Source of the DNA: Liopterus haemorrhoidalis
Lineage: Eukaryota > Arthropoda > Insecta > Coleoptera > Dytiscidae
NCBI GenBank assembly: GCA_963971575.1
Contig: OZ020622.1
Span: 31,030,301 to 31,094,300 of the forward strand
Reading direction: 5' to 3'
DNA length: 64,000 nucleotides
Every line of letters begins with the position of its first letter. Positions within the stretch are counted from its first letter, which is position 1. Shown here one piece after another: positions 41,540 to 53,000 of the stretch. Below the pieces are notes generated by a model, which was not told the origin of the DNA, ran no database searches, and worked only from the letters and a program-made list of their open reading frames with translations. The translations under genes were made by a program, and so were the position numbers.

Positions 41540-41969
41540 CTACAACATCAAACATAATTATTTATTACTAAGGCCCGGTATTTCAGTTGCTTCTTAAACT
41601 AAAGATTATTAATGTGGAGGTTAAATTTCAATCTCCACATAAATAGCATATCCGTATTTCAGTGCCAAATTAGAGTGTCAAATGGTTAAACTTCAGTAAT
41701 TTCTTTAATTTACAGGTAAGTTAGCCATGGTAACAAATGAAATGCGAACATTTGCTAATAACATGCTATTATTTTGATATTTTGTGACAACTTTATAATA
41801 TTTTTGACAGTAGCATGTTTGTATTGTTGAGATAACGAAGTAAATGGATAAGGTAAGATAATGTTATTAATTATAACTATATATTTGTTATATTATTATT
41901 ATTTAGTAATTGCAAATTTGAATAAAGAATGATATGTAACAATGCATAATAAATAATTAATTTTAGGAA

Positions 41970-42345
41970 AGAATTTCAATTCTTTGAATCTTGCAATTTC
42001 ACTACTGATGAAATTTAATTGCTAAAAACGCTAGTTATTAAATATTGGAATGTGGTAAATCCGATAAATGCACCTGGAAACACTAATACAAGTGTTGGAA
42101 GAAAATCGCCGATGAATTCAATGATTCTAATTCAAATCCCCAATAATTCAGAACAGTGAACATTCTTCACAGGAAATGGGATAAATAAAAAAAAAACTGT
42201 TACAGGAAAAGTATCTAATTGCACGAGGAGCATGAGCTAAATTTGCAATTAAGAAGGGAAGAAGCGAAAAAAAGAACAGAAAATTGAATTTGAAAAAGAA
42301 GAGCATGACATAAAAATGAAAATTTTACAAAAACAGCTAAACTTA
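41970..42345 (+). pseudogene. SANT-like gene remnant of Harbinger-3
   Basis: Broken frames contain KTLVIKYWNVVNPINAPGNT and a lysine/glutamate-rich C-terminus (KEEHDIKMKILQKQL). This is the layout of the Harbinger SANT-like companion, but no tryptophan-rich core survives. It is low-grade evidence that depends on position. Confidence 0.35.
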
Positions 42346-42419
42346 TAATGTGTAAATAAACAGTTTTTATTATTTATTGTTTTATTAAATTAATTCTTCC
42401 AGGCTTTCGAAATACCTTA

Positions 42420-42548
42420 TAAAAGGTGATCCAATTTGGGCTCTAGGATTTGTTTTTTGAATAAAACACAACATATTGGAAAAATCCGAATTTTATTGTT
42501 ATTAGCGTAAAGTACGGACTTGGCAATTATTTATGAAATATGATTTCA
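42420..42548 (-). repeat. Terminal fragment of a rosa-like mariner
   Basis: Matches 44654-44766, the left (3') end of the rosa-like element (AGGTGATCCAATTTGGGCTC...GACTTGGCAATTATTTATGA), and then diverges. A truncated second copy. Confidence 0.8.
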
Positions 42549-42662
42549 AAATTGCAATTCAACTATATTTATTACCAGCTTTGTTGACTCCAAGAAAAAA
42601 TATTAAAACAATATCTGGCACCCACTGGAAAGCTAACACTTCCCAAAGTACAAAAAGCATAA

Positions 42663-43453
42663 CACTGGTCAACAAAATTAAACTTTTTTTTCTCATCACA
42701 AACAAAAATATGCTTTTCTGAATGTATTTTTGATGCTGAATCCAAATCTGGTTATAGTTTTGTTGTAGCACGTATAGTTTTTAAATTATTTACATTTTTG
42801 TATATTATGAAAATATACGTAATTATATGAAAATGGAGTGTTTAGTAAATCACATTTTATGCAAACCATTTATTTGAGAAAAGTAACATACACATCTACG
42901 CTAAATTAATACAAGGCAATGAACTGCAAACCACTAATTTACATGAAAGAGAGCTTTTAATATGATTGTAAAATAAGAGTATACCATTACAGGCTATTAA
43001 AATCGTTGAGAGTACGATTTTCGTTTAAACTTTTGGTCTGGAATTTCACGATACAACATCCAACAATGGTCAGCCATCATGCTTTCATTCCAAAATCGTT
43101 GGTAACGAACTTCTATAGCTTTAATGTCTTGGTGAAAGCGTTCCCCTTGCTCGTCACTCACTGCGCCAAGGTTTTGGGGAAAGAAATCTAGATGTGAATG
43201 CAGGAAGTGCATACGTTAATACGACATGCACACGTTAATGTACGAAATACATAAGTCAAATCCAATAAAATGTTGAAAAAAGTAGTACTTTGCCTATATA
43301 GTACTGGTAAATCTGTGTATATATATATATATGATTTCATCATAAAAACTATACGTGATACAAAAAATCTGATTGCTGTTTTGAAATCACCATTGAAAAT
43401 TGAATGCAGGTAACCCAAAATTATCTCTGATGAAATTTCTTTGTTGACCAGTG
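42663..43453 (-). mobile_element. Element with CACTGGTCAACAAA ends, class unknown
   Basis: The ends CACTGGTCAACAAA are inverted at 42663 and 43453, and both sides carry TAA (42660-42662, 43454-43456). The minus strand holds a C-terminal protein fragment. The size (791 bp) suggests an internally deleted copy. Confidence 0.65.
42997..43212 (-). pseudogene. Conserved TE-associated protein fragment of unknown class
   Basis: The 71 residues begin MHFLHSHLDFFPQNLGAVSD and continue EQGERFHQDIKAIE, then MADHCWML and KRKSYSQRF. I recall this block from many predicted arthropod proteins that look TE-derived, but I cannot name the family or its biochemical role. Upstream sequence to the end of the element at 43453 is not coding, so the N-terminal part is missing. 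Confidence 0.55.
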
Positions 43454-43880
43454 TAATTTGCCATGCCAAAGTATTTTTTTTTTGTATAACTCGTAAATTT
43501 ATTTTTATGAAGGAAAGGTAAAATTCAATTTTAAGGTTGTTAAATTATGCATACCGATATATTTAAATAAATGAAAGAAACTGTTCAGGATTAAGTTTCT
43601 GCAGTTTAAATTTTCTTTTATTTTTTAGGTTGCTGGTGACGTGCAAAACAATTTACATATTAGACGTGAAACTGCACACTGAGAAAAATGAAAGTTTTAG
43701 ATTAAATAAATTCGGTGTTTTGAAAATTTCGATTTGTGTTAAAAAGTTTTATTTTCCGTTTATAGCATATTATTTTATTTTAAAATTTTGAAGTTTGGAA
43801 GTGAATCTTTGCAAATTATTATCAAAAATAATTAATTTTGTTTTAAAAACCTGAGCATGAAATGCCGTTTTGTAGCAAAT
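43454..43880. other. Spacer inside Harbinger-3
   Basis: AT-rich, with no frame of interest and no repeat found. Confidence 0.4.
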
Positions 43881-44447
43881 AGACCGGGAGCTCATGACAG
43901 TTTTTGGTCTCCGATTTCATACAGCATGCCTTTTGGAGGAGAGAATATTTACCCTGTGACAACAAAAAAGGAATGGTACTAAACCCCTGCACGCTTTCCG
44001 GTCATAGGAAAAATTGCATTTCCACTTAAACACAAAATTTTTGTGCTTTTCTCTGATTTAATATTGCTTGCCCTTTTGTCAAAAGAAAGTTATAACAAAT
44101 TTAAAGTCTTTTAAATATATGCATGCGATTCGGAGGGTCCCAAAGGGCTCAAACGGTCATGTGATCTTGTAATAAAAAAATATGATTTTCCGCGTTTTCA
44201 TACAGCATGCCTATAATTAAAAGACTTTAAATTTGTTATAACTTTCTTTTGACAAAAGGGCAAGCAATATTTAATCAGAGAAAAACACAAAAATTTTGTG
44301 CAAGTGGAAATGCAATTTTCCCTATGACCGGAAAGCGTGCAGGGGTTTAGTACCATCCCTTTTTTGTTGTCACAGGGTAAATATTCTCTCCTCCAAAAGG
44401 CATGCTGTATGAAATCGGAGACCAAAAATGTCATGAGCTCCCGGTCT
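43881..44447. mobile_element. Foldback element with 230-bp arms
   Basis: Inverted arms at 43881-44113 and 44217-44447 start AGACCGGGAGCTCATGAC and are nearly identical, around a loop of about 100 bp. There is no coding sequence. The TSD is not clear (AAAT-like bases on both sides). Confidence 0.8.
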
Positions 44448-44653
44448 AAAATGTAAAACACTTTGAGTGAAAAGTGATAGTTATTAAGAAGCGTCTACTG
44501 AACCAAGTAGTTCAAAGTAAGCAAGCAGTATATAGCAGTGCGTTTTAGAGTTCTTTATTCTGAAATGGAGAATAGTACAAATGAAAATATTTACTGGTTT
44601 GAACATTTTTATTAACTTTGTATTGTTATCACATGTATGTAAGTATACATGTA

Positions 44654-45945
44654 AAGGGTAATCCAATTTGGACTCTAGGATTTGTTTTTTGAATAAAACA
44701 CAACATATTGGAAAAATCCGAATTTCATTGTTATTAGCGTAAAGTACAGACTTGGCAATTATTTATGACACATGATGTCGGCCAAATGCCCTCCACGGCA
44801 CCGCTGACATGATACCATTCTTTTAGCGAAGTTTTCCGTAATCGTTTCGAATAAATGCGGTTCGATTTCAGCAATTGCACGTCTGATGTTCTCTTTTAGT
44901 TCTGGAATCGTAGCAGGCTTGTTGACATAGATCCTTTCCTTCAAATAGCCTCAGAGAAAAAAGTCTAATGGGGTTAGATCGCAAGACCTCGCTGGCCAAT
45001 TGATGTCGCCTCTCTGAGACACAACATGACCAGGAAATTTAGTTTGAAGTAAAGTGAGTGTTTCATGTGGTCTGTGACACGTGGCTCCATCCTGTTGAAA
45101 CCATATGTCATTTAAGTTTAAATCGTTGGTTTCATTGAAAAAAAAGTTGTTTAGCATTTCCCGATTGCGTACATCATTGACAGTAACAGCGTTACCAGCA
45201 TCGTCCTCAAAAAAGTACAGGCCAATGATTCCTCCAGCCCATAATGCACACCAAACAGTTTTGTGGATGCATTGTTTTTTCTTGAATAGCATGTGGATTT
45301 TCACTACCCCAGATGCGACAATTTTGGCGATTAACAAACCCATTCAAAAGAAAATGAGCTTCATCGCTCCATATGATTTTTTTGCAAAAGTCTGCATCAC
45401 TTCTGTGTTTTCTAAAACCCATATCACAAATGTACGGCCTTTCTGGTGGTCCGCTGCTTTCAGTTCTTGCGTCAGTTGAATTTTATATTCCTTTAAATGC
45501 AGGTCTTTTTTTTTTAATTCGTTGAGTAGTGCCATATGAAAGATTCAATTGCTGTGAACGGTGACGGATTGACGTGCTTGGTTCTTTTTGCACACTATCA
45601 CGTATACGAGCAATATTTTCACCTGAACGACCTCTGCGTTGATAGCGAACTCTTGGTGTATCAATAAGCATACCACTTGTTTCAAATTTTTGCAGTACGA
45701 ATTGCACGCTCACTTGGAACATTATTCCGTCGAAAAAGTGGTCGAAGTTTTCTTCGCGTAATCGTAACTGATCGCCTGTTTTCATAATAAACTTGCACGA
45801 TATTTATGCGTTGCTTCACAGTATACGGCGCCATGATGAATTTGCAATGTGTTTAGATACCAGCTCTAAAAATGCAAACTTCCAACATTCACTGAACGAA
45901 AATGGCGCGCAATTTAAATCCCGGGGTCCAATTTGGATCACCCTT
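44654..45945 (-). mobile_element. rosa-like (DD41D) mariner element
   Basis: The ends are AGGGTAATCCAATTTGGACTC on the left and inverted AGGGTGATCCAAATTGGACC on the right, in TA context. The length of about 1.29 kb and one minus-strand transposase are normal for mariner relatives. Confidence 0.85.
44762..45834 (-). pseudogene. DD41D transposase, several frameshifts
   Basis: It starts MAPYTVKQRINIVQVYYENR at 45834. A shift leads to VQFVLQKFETSGML and ENIARIRDSVQKEPSTSIRH. Catalytic motifs are KIIWSDEAHFLLNG (first D), WFQQDGATCHRPHE (second D) and RSCDLTPLDFFL (third D), with 41 residues between the last two, the spacing of the rosa group. It ends GGHLADIMCHK at 44762. At least three frame changes and the stop at 44951-44953 disable it. 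Confidence 0.8.
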
Positions 45946-46466
45946 TATATGCACTTTTTATTACATTACGTCTGTTTTTCATATTTGGTGCATGTGGTAT
46001 AGAATTTACAAAATTAATAGCTTCTTAAAGCTTATCATTTAGTGGGGGAGGCTCGAATTCATTCATAGAAACAGCTATTTTATGCAATTATAGTAGTTGG
46101 TACTATTAATGCCCGAGTTTTTCGGATTTAATTTTTCCTCTTCTTCGTCACTCGACGATTCATATTTAAAAATAGCCACATTTATTTTTATCCCTTTTTG
46201 TCAACCAAAAAGATAATAAATAAAAAATAATAAATAAGAAATAGGAGTATTTTTTCTTAACCTAATTTCACTGACAGTTGTTACTGTGTTTTGTTTCTAT
46301 TGTTTTCTGTATCTATCTATCTACCCACGGAAATTAATCTACACATAATTCAGTAAACCATACCCAATGCATAGATTAAAGAAAACTAAAGATTAACGAT
46401 TAAACTACAGTTTAATAGCACTGAAATACACTTGATTTCACTTAAACGAAGATTAACGTTTAACTA
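45946..46466. other. Right part of Harbinger-3
   Basis: Contains the possible transposase start VAIFKYESSSDEEEEKLN (minus strand, about 46090-46180) and the right terminal region. Nothing else is seen. Confidence 0.4.
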
Positions 46467-46563
46467 TACTTTAAAGTACAACTGAAATATCGGGCCTAAG
46501 AGATCCAGACTCTAGGCACAATAAGATAAACCTACGATCAACAATTCTGGTTGATATACGTAC

Positions 46564-46583
46564 CTATATATTTCTCAACTCAT
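46564..46583 (-). pseudogene. Truncated B-type mini-exon remnant
   Basis: After ATATATTTAG the minus strand reads D-ELRNI and TAG, then GTACGT. The D-E-L start and the acceptor match B exons, but the body is missing. An identical copy lies about 540 bp to the right (near 47104-47123) because of the direct duplication. Confidence 0.4.
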
Positions 46584-47229
46584 CTAAATATATATATTGT
46601 TTTTGTCAACTATTTTAAATACACACACCGGTAAATTTAAAGGAACAGACATAAAAATATAATTATTTTCCCTATAGTGTATATATTGTTGATATCTCTC
46701 AGGTAATCTTCTAGTACGATGTTTTTTGGGATAATGTTGAATCAGGTTGAGGTCAGGGGAGCACGCTGGCCAACCCAATGTTGTTATACCCTCCTGATTT
46801 AAAAAGTCTGTTACACAGTGGACGACGTGTGGGCGCGCATTATCCGGCATTAGGGTGAAATTTTCTCCGATATATAGGGCAAAAGGTACAACATGGTCTT
46901 GAAAAACATCTCTGATGTACCATCTGCAGTTAACGCTCCGCCATTAATCACCACTAACTCTGTGCGAGCTCCCAAATATATTCCACCCCACATCATAATT
47001 GAACCTTACTTTAAAGTACAACTGAAATATCGGGCCTAAGAGATCCAGACTCTAGGCACAATAAGATAAACCTACGATCAACAATTCTGGTTGATATACG
47101 TACCTATATATTTCTCAACTCATCTAAATATATATATTGTTTTTGTCAACTATTTTAAATACACACACCGGTAAATTTAAAGGAACAGATTGAAAAATAT
47201 GTTTTTTTTTAAATTTTATTATTTTGTAG

Positions 47230-47730
47230 CCTATATCTGGATAGCTTGAATGCTGTACTAAACAATGAACGAAGACTGCATCGACGCCAAGAAGAACAAA
47301 ATGCAGCATTTAATTTTACTACTACTGTATCTTTTGGTGGAGGTTCAATTATGATGTGGGGTGGAATATATTTGGGAGCTCGCACAGAGTTAGTGGTGAT
47401 TAATGGCGGAGCGTTAACTGCAGATGGTACATCAGAGATGTTTTTCAAGACCATGTTGTACCTTTTGCCCTATATATCGGAGAAAATTTCACCCTAATGC
47501 CGGATAATGCGCGCCCACACGTCGTCCACTGTGTAACAGACTTTTTAAATCAGGAGGGTATAACAACATTGGGTTGGCCAGCGTGCTCCCCTGACCTCAA
47601 CCTGATTCAACATTATCCCAAAAAACATCGTACTAGAAGATTACCTGAGAGATATCAACAATATATACACTATAGGGAAAATAATTATATTTTTATGTCT
47701 GTTCCTTTAAATTTGCCGGTGTGTGTATTT
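47230..47730 (+). pseudogene. Tc1-like transposase fragment
   Basis: The frame reads YGGG-like VSFGGGSIMMWGGIYLGART, then LVVINGGALTADGTSEM and, after a stop at 47495-47497, MPDNARPHVVHCVTDFLNQE (second catalytic D) and WPACSPDLNLIQHYPKKHR. The E expected after NLI appears as Q, and the N-terminal domain is missing. The last 389 bp are repeated in inverse orientation at 46617-47005. Confidence 0.75.
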
Positions 47731-47746
47731 AATAAAATTGTCTTAC

Positions 47747-47806
47747 CTAATTTAACATTTTGATTACTTGGTCGTCTGATTGGAAGAGGAGGATAGGCAT
47801 ATTCAT
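47747..47806 (-). CDS. Mini-exon, A type (minus-strand modular gene)
   Basis: A 60-bp exon between TATAATTACAG and GTAAGA, phase 1 at both ends. The peptide is D-EYAYPPLPIRRPSNQNVKL. It is the closest relative of the plus-strand A exon at 15426-15485 (EYAYPPIPNRQPSNEILET), with 11 of 19 residues shared. Confidence 0.65.
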   Translation of the reverse strand: MNMPILLFQSDDQVIKMLN

Positions 47807-47879
47807 CTGTAATTATAAATATATTATTATTTATTACAATAACGCTAATTCCATAATTTCTGCTACCACATATGTTAGT

Positions 47880-48000
47880 CGACTACTTGGCTCAGTACCC
47901 TCAATCAGAGCCAGACTGTAAATCTAAAGTTTCTTTAAAGATTTGTACGAACTAAATTTGAACTAGATTTGTAGTGAAATAAAGTATTATTATTATTATT
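47880..48000 (+). repeat. Short LINE 3' end with (ATT)n tail
   Basis: The sequence ends GTAGTGAAATAAAG and then (TATTAT)n, the usual tail of a 5'-truncated LINE. It abuts the exon-like frame at 48003. Confidence 0.5.
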
Positions 48001-48002
48001 AT

Positions 48003-48131
48003 TAACTTCAAATGTTCCAGCTATGTCCGGCAAATCTTTCTCAATCTCACACATATCTTCACCAATATTTTTCAATTGACGTATACCACGCAAATTTTCG
48101 TCCTCGACACTGAGCCCACGACATACTAACA
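48003..48131 (-). CDS. Exon-like frame of an unrecognised protein
   Basis: After TTTTTTGTTAG the minus strand, in phase 1, reads VCRGLSVEDENLRGIRQLKN and continues IGEDMCEIEKDLPDIAGTFE before the LINE tail. Acidic and helical, with no known domain. Strand and entry phase agree with the modular gene, so it may be an upstream exon whose donor was disrupted by the LINE insertion. No motif links it to the A or B modules. Confidence 0.35.
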
Positions 48132-48668
48132 AAAAATGGGGACCGCGTTTAGTAAAAATATAAAAAATAAATATTTGTAGAATATTTCATCATGATAAAT
48201 ACTTACTTGACTTAAATATTTCAATATATAATAACAATTGTATCACTAATATACCAACACGATTAATTTAGTATGAAAAGATAAGTAAACTTATCGTATT
48301 TTAGATATAACTTCAATGGTATATGAGATTTGTGATTTTAGTAAAGCATTTGACCTGGTTGATCATGAATTATTATGTAATAAACTAAAGTTTTTTGGAA
48401 TCAGAGGGGTTGCAAATAATCTGATTAACTCTTATTTAAATAATCGACAACAGACGGTGTCTATCAATGCAACCGAAAGTCACAATAATTTTAATGTCGA
48501 AAAAAGATATACTTCTACATCGAGAGGGGTTGAAATAGGAATTCCGCAAGGGTCGGTACTTGGGTCTTTATTATATATTTTATATACAAACGATTTTTGT
48601 ACGTCAGTAAATAACATAACAATGTATGCTGATGATACGTACACCAACATAACTAATTTTAATGATAT

Positions 48669-48901
48669 TGTTGCAATTGTAGTTCATTGTACCTTTTCAG
48701 CTTGCCTTAGCACATTCCTTATGTGACAATGAGCTCTATATTGCGACATTTCCTCTATAAATGCACACTACGCATTCTCAATTATCAATTACAAATAATG
48801 CAACTCATACAATTGTAAATATGTATAAATATTGTATTATATTAGAAATAAATCAGTCTTAGTTGAATCTCGGTCTTCTCACTATCCTTCGGGATACAAC
48901 A
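48669..48901 (+). repeat. Errantivirus 5' LTR
   Basis: 233 bp, TGTTGCAATTG...GGGATACAACA, differing from the 3' LTR at one visible position. ATAT TSD at 48665-48668. A TGGTGGCAGCG primer-site-like sequence follows at about 48906. Confidence 0.95.
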
Positions 48902-49096
48902 TTTCTGGTGGCAGCGACTATTTTGTACTTTGTTAAACATTTGAAACAGTTTGTAAAAAACTTAGTGCAACAAATTTTTGAATTACCACGACTACTGAAG
49001 TCGGCGTACGTTATCGAGAAGATATCAGAAGAGATCAAACTACTGCACTCCTTCCTGTAAGTACTCATCCTTCCTTCACATTAACCCTTGTTTTAG

Positions 49097-50059
49097 ATGA
49101 GCTATAAGAAAACAATTGTCAAGAACTACGAAGGACCAACAACAAGATCCAAAAGTGTATCAGAGACCCAGGAAGTTAAAGAAATGGCGTACTTCAAAGT
49201 AAACGAAATTTTCAACATCATACCGGAATACGATGGTACAGCAAATAGATTGTCCGAATTCATAAATGCCTGCGAGACTGCACTAACAATGATAGATCCT
49301 GTGAGTAAACCTATACTTTTTAATTTAATAAAATAAAAGTTAAAGAAAAGGGCGTACAGCTTAACACAGTACAGAGATATTAAAAATTTTGAGGAATTAA
49401 AAATAACTCTCAAGGAGTTCTGTACTGACAAAAAGTCAATTGTCCAATTGCAAAGTGAACTGAATTCATGCAGATAATTGAATAGCGAAGAGGTCCTACA
49501 ATATGCCAACAGAATTGAAGGGATTTTACATAGTTTAGTCTTATCTTCATGTGAAGGGCAGTCCGCAGAAGCATCAAAATCGTTAATTGAATTTAATAAG
49601 AAGCAAGCACTTCATTTATTTGTAGAAGGTTTAAGAAGTCCAGTGAAAATGTATACGAAAGCACGTAATTGCCAAACCTTAGAAGAAGCCATAGAAGTAC
49701 CCAGGACCGAGGAGACATTAAGTGAAATGAATAGGCAGAAAACGGAAAGAGAAATTCCAAAATTAACGTGTTTCAACTGTTCAAAACCCGGTCACAAGGC
49801 ATCAGAGTGTTGCTTGAAAAAGGTAACGTTTCCCGCAAAAATTAATTATATTGTTTGCAGATACTGTAAATATCGAGGACATGATATCTCGGAATGTAGG
49901 AAACGATTAGCTAATAGCCGAAGACACGAAGAAGAGAAAGTTAGAGATGGTCAAAATTCGGGAAACGCCAACGGGTCGTCGGCAGCTTACAGCCAGCCGG
50001 CAACAGCCCGCAACATGAGAATGGCTGTAACAAGTATGAAGAAAACAAATTCATATTAA
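49097..50059 (+). pseudogene. Errantivirus gag, two in-frame stops
   Basis: Frame 49097-50059 encodes capsid-type sequence (FNIIPEYDGTANRLSEFINA) and, near the C-terminus, two zinc knuckles: CFNCSKPGHKASEC and CRYCKYRGHDISEC. In-frame TAA codons at 49334-49336 and 49475-49477 break it into three pieces. The pol frame overlaps its end from about 50041, consistent with translation by -1 frameshifting, as known in gypsy elements. Confidence 0.85.
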
Positions 50060-50085
50060 TTCAACTGGATTCCACAAATCAAAAG

Positions 50086-53000
50086 ATGACCAAATTATTA
50101 ATAGATAATGGAGCGGATATAAGTATGCTGAAATTTTCCAGACTCAAGGACGAGTCTATAATTTATCAAGGAAACACGTTGATATTAAAAGGTATTACTA
50201 ATTCTTATGTTAAAACCTTAGGTATCAATCGTGCACAAATTAAAACAAGAGACAGCTCCATAATACACGATTTCCATATTGTTGACGACAATATACCGCT
50301 AGAATGTGATGGAATACTAGGAAGAGATTTCTATATCAAACATAAGGCACTCATAGATTATAAAATGAAAAAAATTCAATTTGACAATGTTGCATGGGAT
50401 TTTTACAGCGAAGCAGAACGTATCACATTACCAGCTAGGAGCGAGGTAATTGTCTGCGCCAAAGTTCAAGTAAGCGATAAAGAAGGAATTTGCGAAGCGC
50501 AGCAAATTCAAGACGGAGTCTTTTTAGGCCATTGTTTGACTAGGTCAGTAAAATCAAAATGTCCTGTCAGCATAGTTAACATGAATGAAACAGATGTTAC
50601 TATCAACATACCTCAGGTGCAACTTAAGCCAGTTCATAGTATTATAGACATTGCAAAGATAAGTCAAGGAAATGTGACTTATGACATATCAAGAAAATCC
50701 AGATTAAAGGAAATGATAAGATCTGATCACTTGAACGAGGAAGAAAGGGAAATGATTTTTCAATTGTGTGAAAATTTTAATGATATTTTTACTCTTCCAG
50801 GCGACAAATTATCAGCAACTCCGGCCGTTTCACATAAAATAAACACGAAGCCTAACTCAAATCCAACATATGTTAAGCCTTATAGGTTAGCTGAAAAACA
50901 CAAGGGGGAAATCAACAAACAAATCGAGGAAATGCTGGAAAATAATTTAATTGAACCAAGCAAGAGTCCATGGAACGCTCCTCTACTAGTCGTACCTAAG
51001 AAGGAAGATGCATCGGGTAAAGTAAAATGGAGAATTGTTGTTGATTTCAGGAAATTAAATGACGTCACTATTGGAGATGCATATCCACTGCCCAATATGA
51101 CGGAAATATTGGACCAGCTGGGCAAAAGTCAATATTTTAGTGTAATAGATCTGAAAAGTGCATTTTATCAGATACCTATGGCTCCAGAAGACATAGAAAA
51201 AACAGCATTCAGCACTTCATTAGGTCATTACGAGTTCACCAGAATGGCGATGGGTCTTAAAGGTGCACCCGCAACCCTGCATAGATTGATGAATACAGTA
51301 TTAAGTGGACTACAAGGTTTAAAAATGTTTGTTTATTTGGATGAAGGAGTCGTATATTCCACTAATCTAAAAACACATTTAACGAAGCTCGAAGAGTTAT
51401 TTGAACGATTAAGATCATACAATCTTAAATTACAGCCGGATAAATGTGAGTTTTTAAGAAAAGAGTTTACATATCTAGGACATGTCATCACTGAGCAAGG
51501 AATTAAGCCAGATCCCAAGAAGGTGGAAGCAGTAGCAAATTTTCCCACACCCAGAAATGAAAAGGATGTGAAAAGTTTCCTAGGTTTAGCAGGATACTAT
51601 CGAAGATTCATCAAAAATTTTAGTAAGATATCATCACCCTTAACTAACCTTTTAAAAGATAGTATAAAGTTTGAATGGTCTCAGAAGCAGGAAGAATCCT
51701 TCTGCGAATTAAAACATGTTTTGACAAATTATCCTGTATTACAGTTTCCAGATTTTTCTAAACCATTTATACTAACAACAGATGCTAGTAACACAGCGAT
51801 AGGTGCAATTTTATCGCAAGGAGAACTAAACCAGGATCATCCAGTTGCATATGCCAGCCGAAAACTAAACAAGGCAGAACTAAATTACTCAACAATAGAA
51901 CGAGAGCTATTGGCGATAGTATGGGCTGTCAAACATTATAGGCCATACCTGTATGGAGTGAAATTTACTGTGATCACGGACCACAAACCCTTACAGTGGA
52001 TGTTCAATGTTAAGGATCCAAGTTCGAGATTGATGCGCTGGAGAATTACTCTTGAAGAATACGAATTTGAAATTAAGTACCGCCCTGGGAAATCCAATCA
52101 AAATGCAGATGCGCTGAGCCGGATATACGTAAGCAATAAATTATTAGAAAAATCTAGTTATGATTCCAGTACTAATCAAGTGAAGAAAAAGAACGATAAG
52201 AGAGTCTACACGGAGAGGGACAAACGGAAGATACTATACGAATATCACGATGCTCCGATGGGAGGGCATCAAGGAATAAATCGGACATATGAACGCCTCA
52301 AGCAAGCCCACAATTGGATAGGTATGAAAAAATATGTTAATGACTATATTCGAAAATGTGAAACATGTCAAAAGAACAAGTTATTAAGTCCACAAACAAG
52401 GATACCTCTGACTGTTACCACCACAGCACAAAAACCATTCGAGAAATGTGCTCTAGACATAGTAGGCCCCTTGCCGACAACAGGATCAGGAAACAAGTAC
52501 GTTCTCACTTTTCAAGACGAACTCTCAAAATTTTCAGAAGCCATTCCGCTAGAGAACCAGGAAGCAGAGACTATAGCAAAAGCGTTCGTTAAAAACATCA
52601 TTTGCAAGCATGGTATTCCTGATATAGTATTGACAGATCAAGGCACAAATTTTCTGAGTGAGTTATTTAAAAATGTATGTAAACTACTTAGGATTAAGAA
52701 AATCCAAACTACTGCATATCACCCGCAGACTAATGGATTTTTAGAGAGATATCATAGGACATTAGCAGAATATTTAAGACACTTTATAGATGAAGATCAA
52801 TTAAATTGGGACGAATGGATATCTTACGCTATTTTCACATACAATAGCACACCACATACAGCCACAGGGTTTACACCATTTGAAGTTCTATATGGATATA
52901 AACCATCTTTACCAACATCTTTTAAGGATCAACCCAGTATACAGTATTCATATAACGATTATGTCTTAGAGCTGAAATCAAGACTACAAACAACCCACCG

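Larger units (their letters stand above)
41572..46496. mobile_element. PIF/Harbinger element (Harbinger-3) with nested inserts
   Basis: The inverted ends are GGCCCGGTATTTCAGTTG and GGCCCGATATTTCAGTTG, with TAA at 41569-41571 and 46497-46499. Remnants of a SANT-like gene follow the left end (about 41970-42345). A frame on the minus strand at about 46090-46180 (VAIFKYESSSDEEEEKLN) may be the start of its transposase. The rest was replaced or displaced by a rosa-like mariner, an unknown element and a foldback. It lies in an intron of the minus-strand modular gene. Confidence 0.8.
46467..47730. repeat. Complex duplication: 183-bp direct and 389-bp inverted repeats
   Basis: 46467-46649 and 47007-47189 are direct copies (183 bp). 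46617-47005 is the inverse of 47342-47730 (389 bp each). The direct copies include the right end of Harbinger-3 and the B-exon remnant. The inverted arms carry a Tc1-like transposase segment. The arrangement looks like a template-switch rearrangement rather than a transposition. Confidence 0.85.

Noticed and set aside
45105..45479. 124-residue plus-strand frame
   Set aside because: Antisense of the DD41D transposase remnant.
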